Positions 1-6,961 of a stretch of DNA of 17,019 bases are shown here, in pieces (positions within the stretch are counted from its first letter, which is position 1; each line of letters begins with the position of its first letter). The DNA is taken from NCBI GenBank assembly GCA_004558535.1, contig SFCP01000024.1:1-17019 (forward strand), given 5' to 3'. Made by a program: the position numbers and the translations under genes. This stretch comes from Bacteroidales bacterium. Its GTDB lineage: Bacteria > Bacteroidota > Bacteroidia > Bacteroidales > Bacteroidaceae. The notes under the pieces are model-generated. The model made no database searches and was not told where the DNA came from. It saw only the letters and a program-made list of their open reading frames with translations.

Positions 1-75
1 GAGAAGCGCGGCAGGACGCTGCGCACCAAGGTCCTCGATGCAGCCGGCAGCGTCCTCTTCGAGCGCACTTGGTAG
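1..75 (+). CDS. C-terminal end of an unidentified protein (partial)
   Basis: Frame 1 is open from the first base to a TAG at 73-75 and gives 24 residues that end in LFERTW. The short piece reads like a beta-strand-rich C-terminus (alternating charged and hydrophobic residues, 'VLDAAGSVLFE'), of the kind found at the end of secreted or periplasmic multidomain enzymes, but this is only an impression. Too little is present to name a family. The gene would converge on the thioredoxin gene to its right. A spurious open frame of this size is possible because the region is GC-rich. Confidence 0.4.
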   Translation, partial: EKRGRTLRTKVLDAAGSVLFERTW

Positions 76-151
76 CCGTTCAACTTTAACGTTTTTAACT
101 TCTCGAAACACCTGCGGGCTGTTTAGAGAGCATCGAAATAGCACGGGTCTG

Positions 152-190
152 AAACTATCCGGCACTTAGAAAAAACTATCCGGCACTTAG
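152..190. repeat. Two perfect 18-bp direct repeats at 21-bp period
   Basis: The sequence AAACTATCCGGCACTTAG occurs at 152-169 and again at 173-190, separated by AAA. Read on the other strand the unit is CTAAGTGCCGGATAGTTT. Two copies are too few and too closely spaced for a CRISPR array. Possible explanations are tandem protein-binding sites, a remnant of a mobile-element end, or a replication slip. I do not recognise the unit. Confidence 0.75.
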
Positions 191-250
191 TTTCGACTAC
201 CTACGTCCTAATTTTTTCCAACGCCTGTGTAGTTTTGCCCGAAAACAGGC

Positions 251-295
251 AAAAAAGATAGGAGGAAGCCCTGTTTTTGCGGGACTTCCTCCTAT
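251..295 (-). terminator. Strong intrinsic terminator for the TlpA-like gene
   Basis: On the minus strand an 11-bp perfect stem (258-268 with 285-295, AGGAGGAAG-type) continues after a one-base bulge into a CCC/GGG extension (269-271 with 281-283) with a 9-base loop. It is followed on the minus strand by a T-run (A-run at 251-256 on the plus strand). It lies about 88 bases past the stop of the minus-strand thioredoxin gene. On the plus strand no T-run follows the hairpin, so it should work mainly leftward. Confidence 0.75.
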
Positions 296-303
296 TGCTA
301 TTG

Positions 304-335
304 CAAAGGTACAAAATTTTTCGGGCAAAGCCAAA
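304..335 (-). promoter_or_regulatory. Bacteroidota-type promoter-like motif, minus strand
   Basis: On the minus strand TACCTTTG (304-311) matches the -7 consensus TAnnTTTG exactly and a TTTG (332-335) lies 20 bases upstream, the usual spacing for the -33 element. Transcription would begin near 297 and run straight into the hairpin at 295-258. No gene on the minus strand follows within the window, so it may be a fortuitous match, an antisense start, or the start of a very short RNA. Confidence 0.4.
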
Positions 336-382
336 TCGCCCTCTTTGCGTTTTAACATTTCGCCGCCGCCGGCGGCGGGGCA

Positions 383-1459
383 TTATTCACCGTAGATTTC
401 CGCTAACTTTTTGGCCAGTTCCTCACCGCGCAGTCCGGCTGCCGCGATGCGTCCGTCGGGCCCGATGAGCAGGGTGGCGGGGATGCTGTCGATGCCGTAG
501 GTCCGGGCGGCTATGCTCTCCCAGCCTTTCAGGTCCGACAGGTGGTGCCAGGGCAGTCCGAGGCGGGCGATGGCAGCGGTCCAGTCGCCCTTCTTCTTGT
601 CGAACGAGAGGCCCACGATGTCGAAGCCCTTGGCGTGGTACTTGTCGTAGAGTTTCTTCACCTCGGGCATTTCAGCGCGGCAGGGACCGCACCACGAAGC
701 CCAGAAGTCCACCAAGACGTAGTTGCCACGGCCCAGATATTCCGACAGCTTGTGCATCGTGCCCGTCGAGTCGGCCATTTCCAGGTCTGTGAACGGTGTG
801 CCGACGGCCTGCTTGCGCCAGCCCTCCATCGCCTGCCGCAGACGGTCCAGTATGGGCTGGTCGAGGAATGCCGGATGGCGGTCGGCCAGTGCCAAAATCT
901 TTTCGCGATCCACGTCGTGCATGATCTCCCGCAGGTAGATGGCCGGAAAGAGGTGGGAGGTGTTTTGCTCGCAGCAGGCAAAAGCCTTTTCGGCGAATTG
1001 GCCGTTGTATAGATAATATTGCGCCACGATGGCTTCCTGCAGGCTGTCCGTCAGGGTGCCGTTCGTGCGTGCTTCGTTGTAGCGTCCGAGGAGGACCGTC
1101 ATTTCCTGGCGCAGGGGCGCCAGTTCCTTTTCGCAGCGGGTCAACGCTTCGTTCTCGGGCGTGCCGGTGGCAGTGCCGGCAATCAGGTCCACCTCCACCT
1201 TGCCGTCGAGTACGGCCTTGACGCTCTTCTCCCGGTCCGGTGTAAATACGTCGATGAAGATGTCGCCGCCCGCTTCGCCCGTAGTGGTGTAGAGGCCCGG
1301 CTGGGTCACAGCGAGGGTGTCCACCTGGCGCGAGCCGTTGTGGTAGATGAGGAGGGTTTTCTCGGTGTCGGGCACGCGTACGGTCAGTTCGTAGGACTGT
1401 GCCCAGGCGCTGCCCGTCAGCAGGGCGGACGCGAGGGTGCATAGTAAGGCTTTTTTCAT
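383..1459 (-). CDS. TlpA/ResA-family thioredoxin with DUF4369-like N-terminus
   Basis: Exported thiol-disulfide oxidoreductase of 358 residues. Residues 1-21 are a signal peptide (MKKALLCTLASALLTGSAWA, then QS). Residues about 25-130 resemble the DUF4369 domain common at the N-terminus of Bacteroidota TlpA proteins, with a helical linker after it. The thioredoxin domain fills about 220-358, with the active site WCGPC at 256-260 inside FWASWCGPC and a cis-proline context at SIPATLLIGPDG. Known family role: reduction of disulfides in periplasmic proteins, for example in cytochrome c maturation; the actual partner cannot be told here. The start at 1459 was chosen over an in-frame ATG at 1552 because it begins the signal peptide and lies about 20 bases after a promoter match. 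The gene is transcribed alone, divergent from the long plus-strand gene series, and has its own terminator. Confidence 0.9.
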   Translation of the reverse strand: MKKALLCTLASALLTGSAWAQSYELTVRVPDTEKTLLIYHNGSRQVDTLAVTQPGLYTTTGEAGGDIFIDVFTPDREKSVKAVLDGKVEVDLIAGTATGTPENEALTRCEKELAPLRQEMTVLLGRYNEARTNGTLTDSLQEAIVAQYYLYNGQFAEKAFACCEQNTSHLFPAIYLREIMHDVDREKILALADRHPAFLDQPILDRLRQAMEGWRKQAVGTPFTDLEMADSTGTMHKLSEYLGRGNYVLVDFWASWCGPCRAEMPEVKKLYDKYHAKGFDIVGLSFDKKKGDWTAAIARLGLPWHHLSDLKGWESIAARTYGIDSIPATLLIGPDGRIAAAGLRGEELAKKLAEIYGE

Positions 1460-1486
1460 GTCGTCATGTGTGTTTGGTTTGCGCTG

Positions 1487-1518
1487 CAAAGGAAGTGCTT
1501 TTCCGCCGGCCGTCCAAA
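1487..1518 (-). promoter_or_regulatory. Promoter of the TlpA-like gene
   Basis: On the minus strand TTCCTTTG (1487-1494) is one mismatch from the Bacteroidota -7 consensus TAnnTTTG, and TTTG (1515-1518) sits exactly 20 bases upstream as the -33 element. The predicted start near 1480 would give a leader of about 20 bases before the ATG at 1459. Based on consensus match and placement only. Confidence 0.6.
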
Positions 1519-1629
1519 CGCGGCGTCCTAAAAAAGGTTGTGCCGCCCGCAAAGTCTGCTGTCAACCCGCCGGGGCAAGAAAAAGTGCAAGTTTTACCCC
1601 GTGGGAAGTGCTATGTCGTGATTTCTTTC

Positions 1630-1637
1630 TAACTTTG
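1630..1637 (+). promoter_or_regulatory. Candidate -7 element for the DPM1-like gene and those downstream
   Basis: TAACTTTG matches the Bacteroidota -7 consensus TAnnTTTG exactly. No clean TTTG lies at the expected -33 position (bases 1606-1609 read AAGT), so the promoter is incomplete by consensus. It would give a leader of about 105 bases before the ATG at 1749. I found no comparable motif in the short gaps between the plus-strand genes as far as fkp, so this may serve a long transcript. Confidence 0.4.
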
Positions 1638-1657
1638 CTTCTCAAGCGGAGCACCCC

Positions 1658-1700
1658 GCGCCCCCTGCGGCGGCCGACCGGTCGCCGAGCGCCCCTGCGG
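1658..1700 (+). repeat. GC-rich leader with near-repeats around a palindrome
   Basis: GCGCCCCCTGCGG (1658-1670) recurs with one C fewer at 1689-1700, and the perfect 10-bp palindrome CGACCGGTCG (1675-1684) lies between. If the -7 element at 1630-1637 is used, all of this falls in the untranslated leader of the glycosyltransferase gene and could fold. No known riboswitch class is recognised. Confidence 0.4.
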
Positions 1701-1748
1701 TGCCTCCGAGAACAACTTAAAAGCATTACCCACAAACCAAAATCCGAT

Positions 1749-2504
1749 ATGCCTACTTCCGATAGCATTGTGATTATCCCTACCTACAACGAACGGGAAA
1801 ATATCGAGAACATCATCCGTGCCGTCATGGCGCTGGAACACGGGTTTCACATCCTGATCATCGACGACGGCTCGCCCGACGGCACGGCCTCCATCGTGAA
1901 GGGCCTGATGCAGGACGAATTTGCCGGCCGCCTGCACCTGGTGGAGCGCGAGGGCAAACTGGGCCTCGGCACTGCCTATATAGCCGGATTCAAGTGGGCG
2001 CTGGCGCATGGCTATGACTACGTCTTCGAGATGGATGCCGACTTCAGCCACGACCCCAACGACCTGCCGCGCCTGTATGCCGCCTGTGCCGACGACGGCG
2101 CCGACCTGGCTATCGGCTCGCGCTACGTGACGGGCGTCAATGTGGTCAACTGGCCCATGGGCCGTGTACTGATGAGCTACTATGCCTCCAAATACGTGCG
2201 CTTGGTGACGGGCTGCCCCATCCATGATACCACGGCGGGATTTAAGTGCTACCGCCGGCGCGTGCTCGAGACGATTGACCTGGATGCCATCCGCTTCAAG
2301 GGCTACGCCTTCCAGATAGAAATGAAATTTACGGCCTATAAGTTGGGCTTCAAGGTGACCGAAGTGCCCGTCATCTTCGTCAACCGCCAGCTCGGTACGA
2401 GCAAGATGAGCGGCGGTATCTTTGGCGAGGCGCTCTTTGGTGTGGTGAAACTGCGCTGGGCCGCCATGCGTGGAAAAATAAAACCTGTAGCTTCCCCGAA
2501 ATAA
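1749..2504 (+). CDS. DPM1-like polyprenyl-phosphate glycosyltransferase (GT2)
   Basis: Family 2 glycosyltransferase of 251 residues, of the dolichol-phosphate mannosyltransferase type: it would move a sugar from a nucleotide sugar to a polyprenyl phosphate at the cytoplasmic face of the membrane. Visible motifs are PTYNERENI (11-19), the nucleotide-binding DDGSPDGT (39-46) and the metal-binding DADFSHDP (96-103), followed by the family's IGSRY and later KGYAFQIEM segments. It has no C-terminal membrane segments, as in short DPM1 forms; a separate membrane protein may tether it or use its product. The start MPTSDS precedes the first beta strand directly and an ATG further upstream (1437) would add GC-rich nonsense. 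The pyrC gene follows after 32 bases. The exact donor sugar cannot be inferred. Confidence 0.88.
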   Translation: MPTSDSIVIIPTYNERENIENIIRAVMALEHGFHILIIDDGSPDGTASIVKGLMQDEFAGRLHLVEREGKLGLGTAYIAGFKWALAHGYDYVFEMDADFSHDPNDLPRLYAACADDGADLAIGSRYVTGVNVVNWPMGRVLMSYYASKYVRLVTGCPIHDTTAGFKCYRRRVLETIDLDAIRFKGYAFQIEMKFTAYKLGFKVTEVPVIFVNRQLGTSKMSGGIFGEALFGVVKLRWAAMRGKIKPVASPK

Positions 2505-2536
2505 GGCCGGAAGGAAATCCGATAAAAAACATTGTC

Positions 2537-3877
2537 ATGCACAAGAGGACGCTCATAAAAAATGCCACGATAGTCAATGAGGGCGAATGCTTCGTAGGCT
2601 CCCTCCTCATCGAGAACCATCATGTGGAAGCCGTGGTGCGCGACCGCGATGTGCCGCCCGCCTGCCCGCCCGACGAAGTCATTGATGCCGAGGGCTGCTT
2701 CCTGTTGCCCGGCGTGGTCGATACACACGTGCACTTCCGCGAGCCCGGCTTCACGCATAAGGCCGACATGAAATCGGAAAGCCGCGCGGCAGCCGCAGGC
2801 GGCGTGACCACCGTGCTGGACATGCCCAATACGCAGCCACAGACCATCACAAGGGAAGCCCTCGGCAAGAAGGAAGCCCTCGCACGCGAGAAGTGCCTTG
2901 TCAACTACGGCTTCTTCGTCGGCGCCACCAACGATAATCACGAGGAACTGCTGCAAATCAACCCCCGACGTGTGGCCGGTATCAAGGTGTTCATGGGTTC
3001 GTCGACCGGCAACATGCTTGTGGACCGCGAGGAAGTATTGGCGCGGCTCTTTGCCCGTACCAAAGTGCCCATCGTGACGCACTGTGAGGACACATCCGTG
3101 ATAGCGGCCAACATGAAAGCCTGCTGCGAGGCCCACGGCGCCGACCCGGCAGTGGCTTTCCACTCCGAAATCCGTTCGGCCGAGGCTTGCCTCCGCTCCA
3201 CGAAGATGGCGGTCCGCCTGGCCCGGGAGCACGGCACCCGTTTGCACGTGGCGCATCTCAGTACCGCCGCAGAGCTGGAGCTGTTCGGCCCCGCATATCC
3301 CCGCATCACGGCCGAAGTCTGCTTGCCCCACCTGCTCTTCACCACCGACGACTATGCCCGGCTGGGCACCCGCATCAAGTGCAATCCCGCCGTCAAGACA
3401 GCAGCCGACCGGGCGGCTCTGCGACAGGCCCTGAGCGACGGACGCGTGACGACCGTGGCCACCGACCATGCGCCCCACCTCTTGCGCGAAAAACAGGGCG
3501 GCGCGGCGCGGGCTGCTTCGGGCATGCCGATGGTGCAGTTCTCGCTGCCCGCCATGCTGGAGCTGGTCGACGCCGGCGTACTCAGCATCGAGCGGCTCGT
3601 AGCGCTGATGTGCCACGCACCGGCAACGGTGTTCGGCATCGAAAACCGCGGTTTCCTGCGCCCGGGCTACAAGGCCGACTGCGTGCTGGTGCGCCCCGCC
3701 ATGCCATGGACGCTCACGCCCAACCGCATCGAGAGTAAATGCAACTGGAGCCCGCTGGAGGGACACACCTTCCGCTGGAGGGTGGAAAAGACCTTCTGCA
3801 ACGGCTACCTTCTCTATAACAACGGCCACATCACGGACGAGGACCATCACGGTCAGGCCGTGACCTATGCGCGATGA
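2537..3877 (+). CDS. pyrC: Dihydroorotase, class I type
   Basis: Catalyses the reversible ring closure of N-carbamoyl-aspartate to dihydroorotate, the third step of de novo pyrimidine synthesis, in the cytoplasm. The 446-residue protein has the amidohydrolase metal-site pattern in order: DTHVHFREPG (62-71, His64 and His66), DMPNTQPQ (95-102), a likely carboxylated Lys150 in GIKVFMGSSTG, His182 in VTHCED, His239 in VAHLST, and the catalytic Asp309 in ATDHAPH. Length and motifs fit the longer Bacteroidota dihydroorotases; the absence of a companion transcarbamoylase gene is not unusual. Allantoinase and hydantoinase are relatives, but the FREPG and DMPNT motifs favour dihydroorotase. Its stop overlaps the next start by 4 bp (ATGA), suggesting translational coupling. 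Confidence 0.92.
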   Translation: MHKRTLIKNATIVNEGECFVGSLLIENHHVEAVVRDRDVPPACPPDEVIDAEGCFLLPGVVDTHVHFREPGFTHKADMKSESRAAAAGGVTTVLDMPNTQPQTITREALGKKEALAREKCLVNYGFFVGATNDNHEELLQINPRRVAGIKVFMGSSTGNMLVDREEVLARLFARTKVPIVTHCEDTSVIAANMKACCEAHGADPAVAFHSEIRSAEACLRSTKMAVRLAREHGTRLHVAHLSTAAELELFGPAYPRITAEVCLPHLLFTTDDYARLGTRIKCNPAVKTAADRAALRQALSDGRVTTVATDHAPHLLREKQGGAARAASGMPMVQFSLPAMLELVDAGVLSIERLVALMCHAPATVFGIENRGFLRPGYKADCVLVRPAMPWTLTPNRIESKCNWSPLEGHTFRWRVEKTFCNGYLLYNNGHITDEDHHGQAVTYAR

Positions 3878-4851
3878 AGCAGACCTTTTGCTATACGGCG
3901 GCCGACTTGGCGCCCTACGTGAACTGGCTCTATTATTTCCACGCCTGGGGATTTGCCCCGCGCATGGCTGCCGTGGCCACGCTCCACGATTGCGCCGCCT
4001 GCCGACAGGCCTGGCTGAAGGCGCTGCCCGCCGAAGAACAGGCACAGGGGCGCGCGGCACTCGACTTGATGGCCGACACGCGGCGCCGGATGGCCACCGA
4101 TGGCCACCGATGGGCGGTGCGGGCGCGCTTGGGACTTTTCCAGGCATGGAGCGAGGGCGAAGACCTCGTGGTGCAGACCGATACGTCGGGGCAGGTGCGC
4201 CTGCCGTTGCTGCGCCAGCAGGCTTCGCGGCAACCGGACGCTCCGTTGCTGTGCCTCAGTGACTTTGTGGCCCCACGCTCCGTGGCGCGTCAATATCCTC
4301 TGGAGCTACCGCTGACGCCCTCGGACGATGAGGCGGATTTCAGACGCCGGTGCGCTTCGGCCGTGGGCGTGTTTGCCACCACCGCCGAACCGGACGGTAC
4401 GCCCGCCGCGACGGAGACGGCCGACCACTACGCCACCATGATGGAGCAGACCCTGCTGGAACGCCTGGCGGAGGCGGCCGCCGAAAAACTGCACGAGGAC
4501 GTGCGCCGCAGGATTTGGGGCTATGCGCCACAGGAAAGCCTGACGCCCGCCGAACTCTTTGCCGAAAAGTACACAGGGCGACGACCCGCGGTGGGCTATC
4601 CCTCCCTGCCCGACATCAGCCTGAACTTCGATTTAGCGCAACTGATAGATTTCCACGCGATAGGCATCTCGCTGACCGAAAACGGCATGATGCAGCCCGC
4701 CGCCTCCGTTTCGGGACTGATGCTGGCGCATCCCGCCACACGCCACTTTGCCGTGGGACCTGTCGGCGAGGACCAATTGGCCGACTATGCCCGACGCCGC
4801 GGCCGACCGGTGGAGAAAGTGCGACGCTTCCTGCGACAGACACAAAACTAA
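3874..4851 (+). CDS. Stand-alone MetH reactivation (AdoMet-binding) domain protein
   Basis: This 325-residue protein matches, over its whole length, the C-terminal activation domain of cobalamin-dependent methionine synthase. The order of features follows that domain: YVNWLYYFHAWGF (15-27), RLGLFQAWSEGEDL near residue 88, LCLSDFVAP near 127, LHEDVRRRIWGYAPQESL near 206, the AdoMet-binding RRPAVGYP (236-243), LTENGMMQPAASVSG (267-281) and DYARRRG near 306. The known role of the domain is to bind AdoMet and reductively methylate oxidised cob(II)alamin. No catalytic MetH modules (homocysteine, folate or B12 binding) are in the same reading frame or nearby, so it must act on a partner encoded elsewhere (inference). 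It overlaps pyrC by 4 bp. A 10-bp tandem repeat lies inside the gene at 4089-4113. Confidence 0.87.
   Translation: MKQTFCYTAADLAPYVNWLYYFHAWGFAPRMAAVATLHDCAACRQAWLKALPAEEQAQGRAALDLMADTRRRMATDGHRWAVRARLGLFQAWSEGEDLVVQTDTSGQVRLPLLRQQASRQPDAPLLCLSDFVAPRSVARQYPLELPLTPSDDEADFRRRCASAVGVFATTAEPDGTPAATETADHYATMMEQTLLERLAEAAAEKLHEDVRRRIWGYAPQESLTPAELFAEKYTGRRPAVGYPSLPDISLNFDLAQLIDFHAIGISLTENGMMQPAASVSGLMLAHPATRHFAVGPVGEDQLADYARRRGRPVEKVRRFLRQTQN
4089..4113 (+). repeat. Tandem 10-bp repeat inside the MetH-domain gene
   Basis: The unit GATGGCCACC occurs at 4089-4098 and 4099-4108, followed by a partial GATGG. The unit length is not a multiple of three. The present copy number keeps the frame: family motifs are readable on both sides. 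Loss of one unit would lead to a stop at about 4315 (roughly 143 residues), gain of one unit to a stop at about 4262 (roughly 132 residues). Confidence 0.85.
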
Positions 4852-4906
4852 GGAGCCGTTTGCCCCATCCCGGACAAGGCCCCTCACGACGATAACAGAC
4901 CTGATT

Positions 4907-6091
4907 ATGCTACTGCGCATCCTGCTTTTGCTCACCCTGCTGCTCCTGCTGCCGATATGGTTTATAGACCGGTGGTGCCTGCGCGAACGCTGCCCGAAAT
5001 GGCTGCGCGCCTGCTGCGCCTTGCCCAACGTGGTGCTGTGGGTGGCACTCGTGGCGCTCGCTGTCGACGAGAGCTACTCCGCCTCGGCCGACCATTGGAA
5101 AGGATTGCTTATCGGCAGTGCGCTGTGCCTGATAGTGCCCGAGACACTGGCTTTCCTGCTGCTCGGCATAGGCCGTGGCCTGCAACGCTGCGGGCGATGG
5201 CGGAAAAATCCCCTGCGATGGGTGGCCGCCGGCGTGGGCTGCGCCTCCTTTTGTGCGATGCTCTACGGATTTACGGCGGGCTATCGCAAACTGACCGTGA
5301 AGGAGTTTGCCTATCGCAGCACCCGCCTGCCGCAAAGCTTCGATGGCTATCGCATCGTGCAGCTGTCGGATCTGCACCTCGGCACACTGAGTGGCCACGA
5401 GGAGGTGGTGGACGAAATCGTGGAGCGGGTCAATGCACTCAATCCGGATCTGATTGTGTTTACAGGCGACCTGGTCAACTATCGCGCCGAGGAAGTGGAT
5501 GCTTTCCGCTCCATACTGAGCCGCCTGCACGCTGCGGACGGCGTGATATCCATCATGGGCAATCACGACTACGCCCAATACTATCGCCACGCCTCGCCGG
5601 CTGACAGCCTGGCCGACATACGCCGCCTGCAACAGGCACAGCGCGAAATGGGATGGGACCTGCTGCTCAACGAGCACCGACTGGTGCGGCGCGGCAGCGA
5701 TAGCATCGCCATCGTGGGCGTGGAAAACGACGGCCGGCCGCCTTTCCCGGCGCGCGGCGACTTGGGAAAAGCCTGTCGTGGCCTGGCGCCACAGACGTTC
5801 TGCGTGCTGCTCTCGCACGACCCTACGCACTGGCGAAGGAAAGTGCTGCCCGAAACCGACATAGACCTGACCCTGTCCGGCCATACGCACGGCATGCAAT
5901 TCAAAATGGGCGGTTTCTCGCCCGCAGCATGGATTTACGACGAATGGGGCGGGGCTTACTTCGAGGGGGAACGTGCACTCTACGTCAGCCTCGGCACGGG
6001 GCAGGTGCTGGTGCCTTTCCGACTGGGCGCATGGCCCGAAATCAACGTGATAACCCTGCGCTGCGCCGCCGCCGGACGGACTGCGGAGTGA
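4907..6091 (+). CDS. Membrane-anchored metallophosphoesterase
   Basis: A 394-residue protein with four predicted membrane segments at the N-terminus (about 2-20, 38-53, 66-88, 105-124) and a calcineurin-like phosphoesterase domain after them. The two-metal site is complete: SDLHLG (154-159), TGDLVN (186-191), MGNHDY (217-222), LLSHDP and SGHTHGMQ (324-331). Relatives include YaeI/YkuE-type phosphodiesterases, some of which act on lipid-linked substrates, but the substrate here is unknown. The start at 4907 gives a hydrophobic first helix; an in-frame ATG at 4748 lies inside the previous gene and is unlikely. The gap from the MetH-domain gene is 55 bases and PlsC follows, so a membrane-lipid role is a reasonable guess only. 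Confidence 0.88.
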   Translation: MLLRILLLLTLLLLLPIWFIDRWCLRERCPKWLRACCALPNVVLWVALVALAVDESYSASADHWKGLLIGSALCLIVPETLAFLLLGIGRGLQRCGRWRKNPLRWVAAGVGCASFCAMLYGFTAGYRKLTVKEFAYRSTRLPQSFDGYRIVQLSDLHLGTLSGHEEVVDEIVERVNALNPDLIVFTGDLVNYRAEEVDAFRSILSRLHAADGVISIMGNHDYAQYYRHASPADSLADIRRLQQAQREMGWDLLLNEHRLVRRGSDSIAIVGVENDGRPPFPARGDLGKACRGLAPQTFCVLLSHDPTHWRRKVLPETDIDLTLSGHTHGMQFKMGGFSPAAWIYDEWGGAYFEGERALYVSLGTGQVLVPFRLGAWPEINVITLRCAAAGRTAE

Positions 6092-6146
6092 CCGCCTGCG
6101 CTGCGAGCAAAATCAATTGGCAGAAAATCGAAATTCAATAGAAACA

Positions 6147-6905
6147 ATGCATATCCTTTACAAAGTCTATCAATTCTGTGTAGTGTTGCCGTTGGCGTTG
6201 GTGGCCACTTTCCTGGCCTCCATCTTTACCATTTTGGGCTGCTTCCTCGGCAATGCGCATTTCTGGGGATATTATCCCGGCAAATGCTGGTCCTGGCTCA
6301 TCTGCCGCCTGCTCCTGTTGCCCGTCCATGTGGAGGGTCGCGAGAAGGTAGACCATAAGCAGAGCTATGTGTTTGTGGCCAATCACCAAGGTCCGATGGA
6401 TATTTTCCTCATATACGGTTTCTTGGGACGAAACTTCAAGTGGATGATGAAAAAGGCCCTGCGGCGCGTCTTTATGGTGGGCTACGCCTGCGAAAAGGCG
6501 GGTCACATCTTTGTGGACAAGTCCGGACCGAAGAAGATCCAGGAGACCATCGACCACGCCCGCCATACGCTGCAGGGCGGTACGTCGCTGGTGGTATTTC
6601 CCGAGGGTTCGCGCTCGTTTACCGGCCACATGGGCAAATTTCGCAAGGGCGCATTCCAACTGGCCGACGAGCTGCAGCTGCCCGTGGTGCCCATCACTAT
6701 TGACGGCTCCTTTGATGTGCTGACGCGCATGGCCGGATTTAATTTCGTCAACTGGCATCCGATGCGCCTCATCATACATGATCCGATTTATCCGCAGGGT
6801 AAGGGCGCGGTCGACCTGCAACAGACGATGGAGGAGGCGTACCGCGTCATCATGGCAGGACTGCCGAAGGAATACCAAGGCTACGTGGAGAACAAGGACC
6901 AATGA
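6147..6905 (+). CDS. plsC: 1-acyl-sn-glycerol-3-phosphate acyltransferase (PlsC family)
   Basis: Transfers an acyl chain to lysophosphatidic acid to make phosphatidic acid, the precursor of membrane phospholipids. The 252-residue protein has a hydrophobic N-terminal stretch (about 8-35), the catalytic NHxxxxD block NHQGPMD (79-85), and the substrate-binding FPEGSRS (151-157), followed by the VPITIDGSFD region (about 180-190). Length is normal for the family. The start at 6147 (MHILYKVYQF) begins right at the membrane segment; an upstream in-frame ATG at 6117 adds only ten polar residues. An acyltransferase for another lipid or ornithine lipid cannot be ruled out from motifs alone. Confidence 0.88.
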   Translation: MHILYKVYQFCVVLPLALVATFLASIFTILGCFLGNAHFWGYYPGKCWSWLICRLLLLPVHVEGREKVDHKQSYVFVANHQGPMDIFLIYGFLGRNFKWMMKKALRRVFMVGYACEKAGHIFVDKSGPKKIQETIDHARHTLQGGTSLVVFPEGSRSFTGHMGKFRKGAFQLADELQLPVVPITIDGSFDVLTRMAGFNFVNWHPMRLIIHDPIYPQGKGAVDLQQTMEEAYRVIMAGLPKEYQGYVENKDQ

Positions 6906-6961
6906 AGGGCCTGCTGCTCCCCCTCGTAAAAACAACTATGAACCCTTAAAGTAGAAAAATC

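Larger units (their letters stand above)
76..382. other. Non-coding region between two convergent genes
   Basis: About 307 bases without a credible gene. It is clearly more AT-rich than its flanks. It contains, from left to right, a 21-bp-period direct repeat (152-190), a weak hairpin with arms at 223-228 and 245-250, a strong hairpin with a T-run on the minus strand (251-295), a promoter-like motif on the minus strand (304-335), and a perfect 16-bp GC palindrome of CCG/GGC triplets (363-378) just beyond the stop codon of the thioredoxin gene. Small open frames here, on both strands, have basic, low-complexity translations and no sign of selection. Confidence 0.6.

Noticed and set aside
152..190. 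Possible CRISPR fragment
   Set aside because: Only two copies, with a 3-base spacer, far too short for a spacer, and no cas genes in the window.
201..383. 60-codon minus-strand frame in the left intergenic region
   Set aside because: Extremely Arg-rich translation that reads through a palindromic GC tract and a terminator hairpin; no start signal or family resemblance.
1571..1601. Hairpin CGGGG...CCCCG in the divergent intergenic region
   Set aside because: The stem is five base pairs with a large mostly unpaired loop and no T-run or conserved motif, so it cannot be told from chance.
4080..4120. Possible frameshift in the MetH-domain gene at the 10-bp repeat
   Set aside because: Family motifs are readable in one continuous frame on both sides of the repeat, so the gene is intact as sequenced.
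2336..4147. Open frame of 603 codons on the minus strand opposite pyrC and the MetH-domain gene
   Set aside because: It is fully antisense to two genes with clear family motifs, its translation is rich in His, Gly, Arg and Ala without recognisable motifs, and GC-rich codon use opens this frame by chance.
4910..5899. Open frame of 329 codons on the minus strand opposite the metallophosphoesterase
   Set aside because: The plus-strand gene has the complete metal-binding motif set; the minus-strand frame shows no domain and follows the same shadow pattern.
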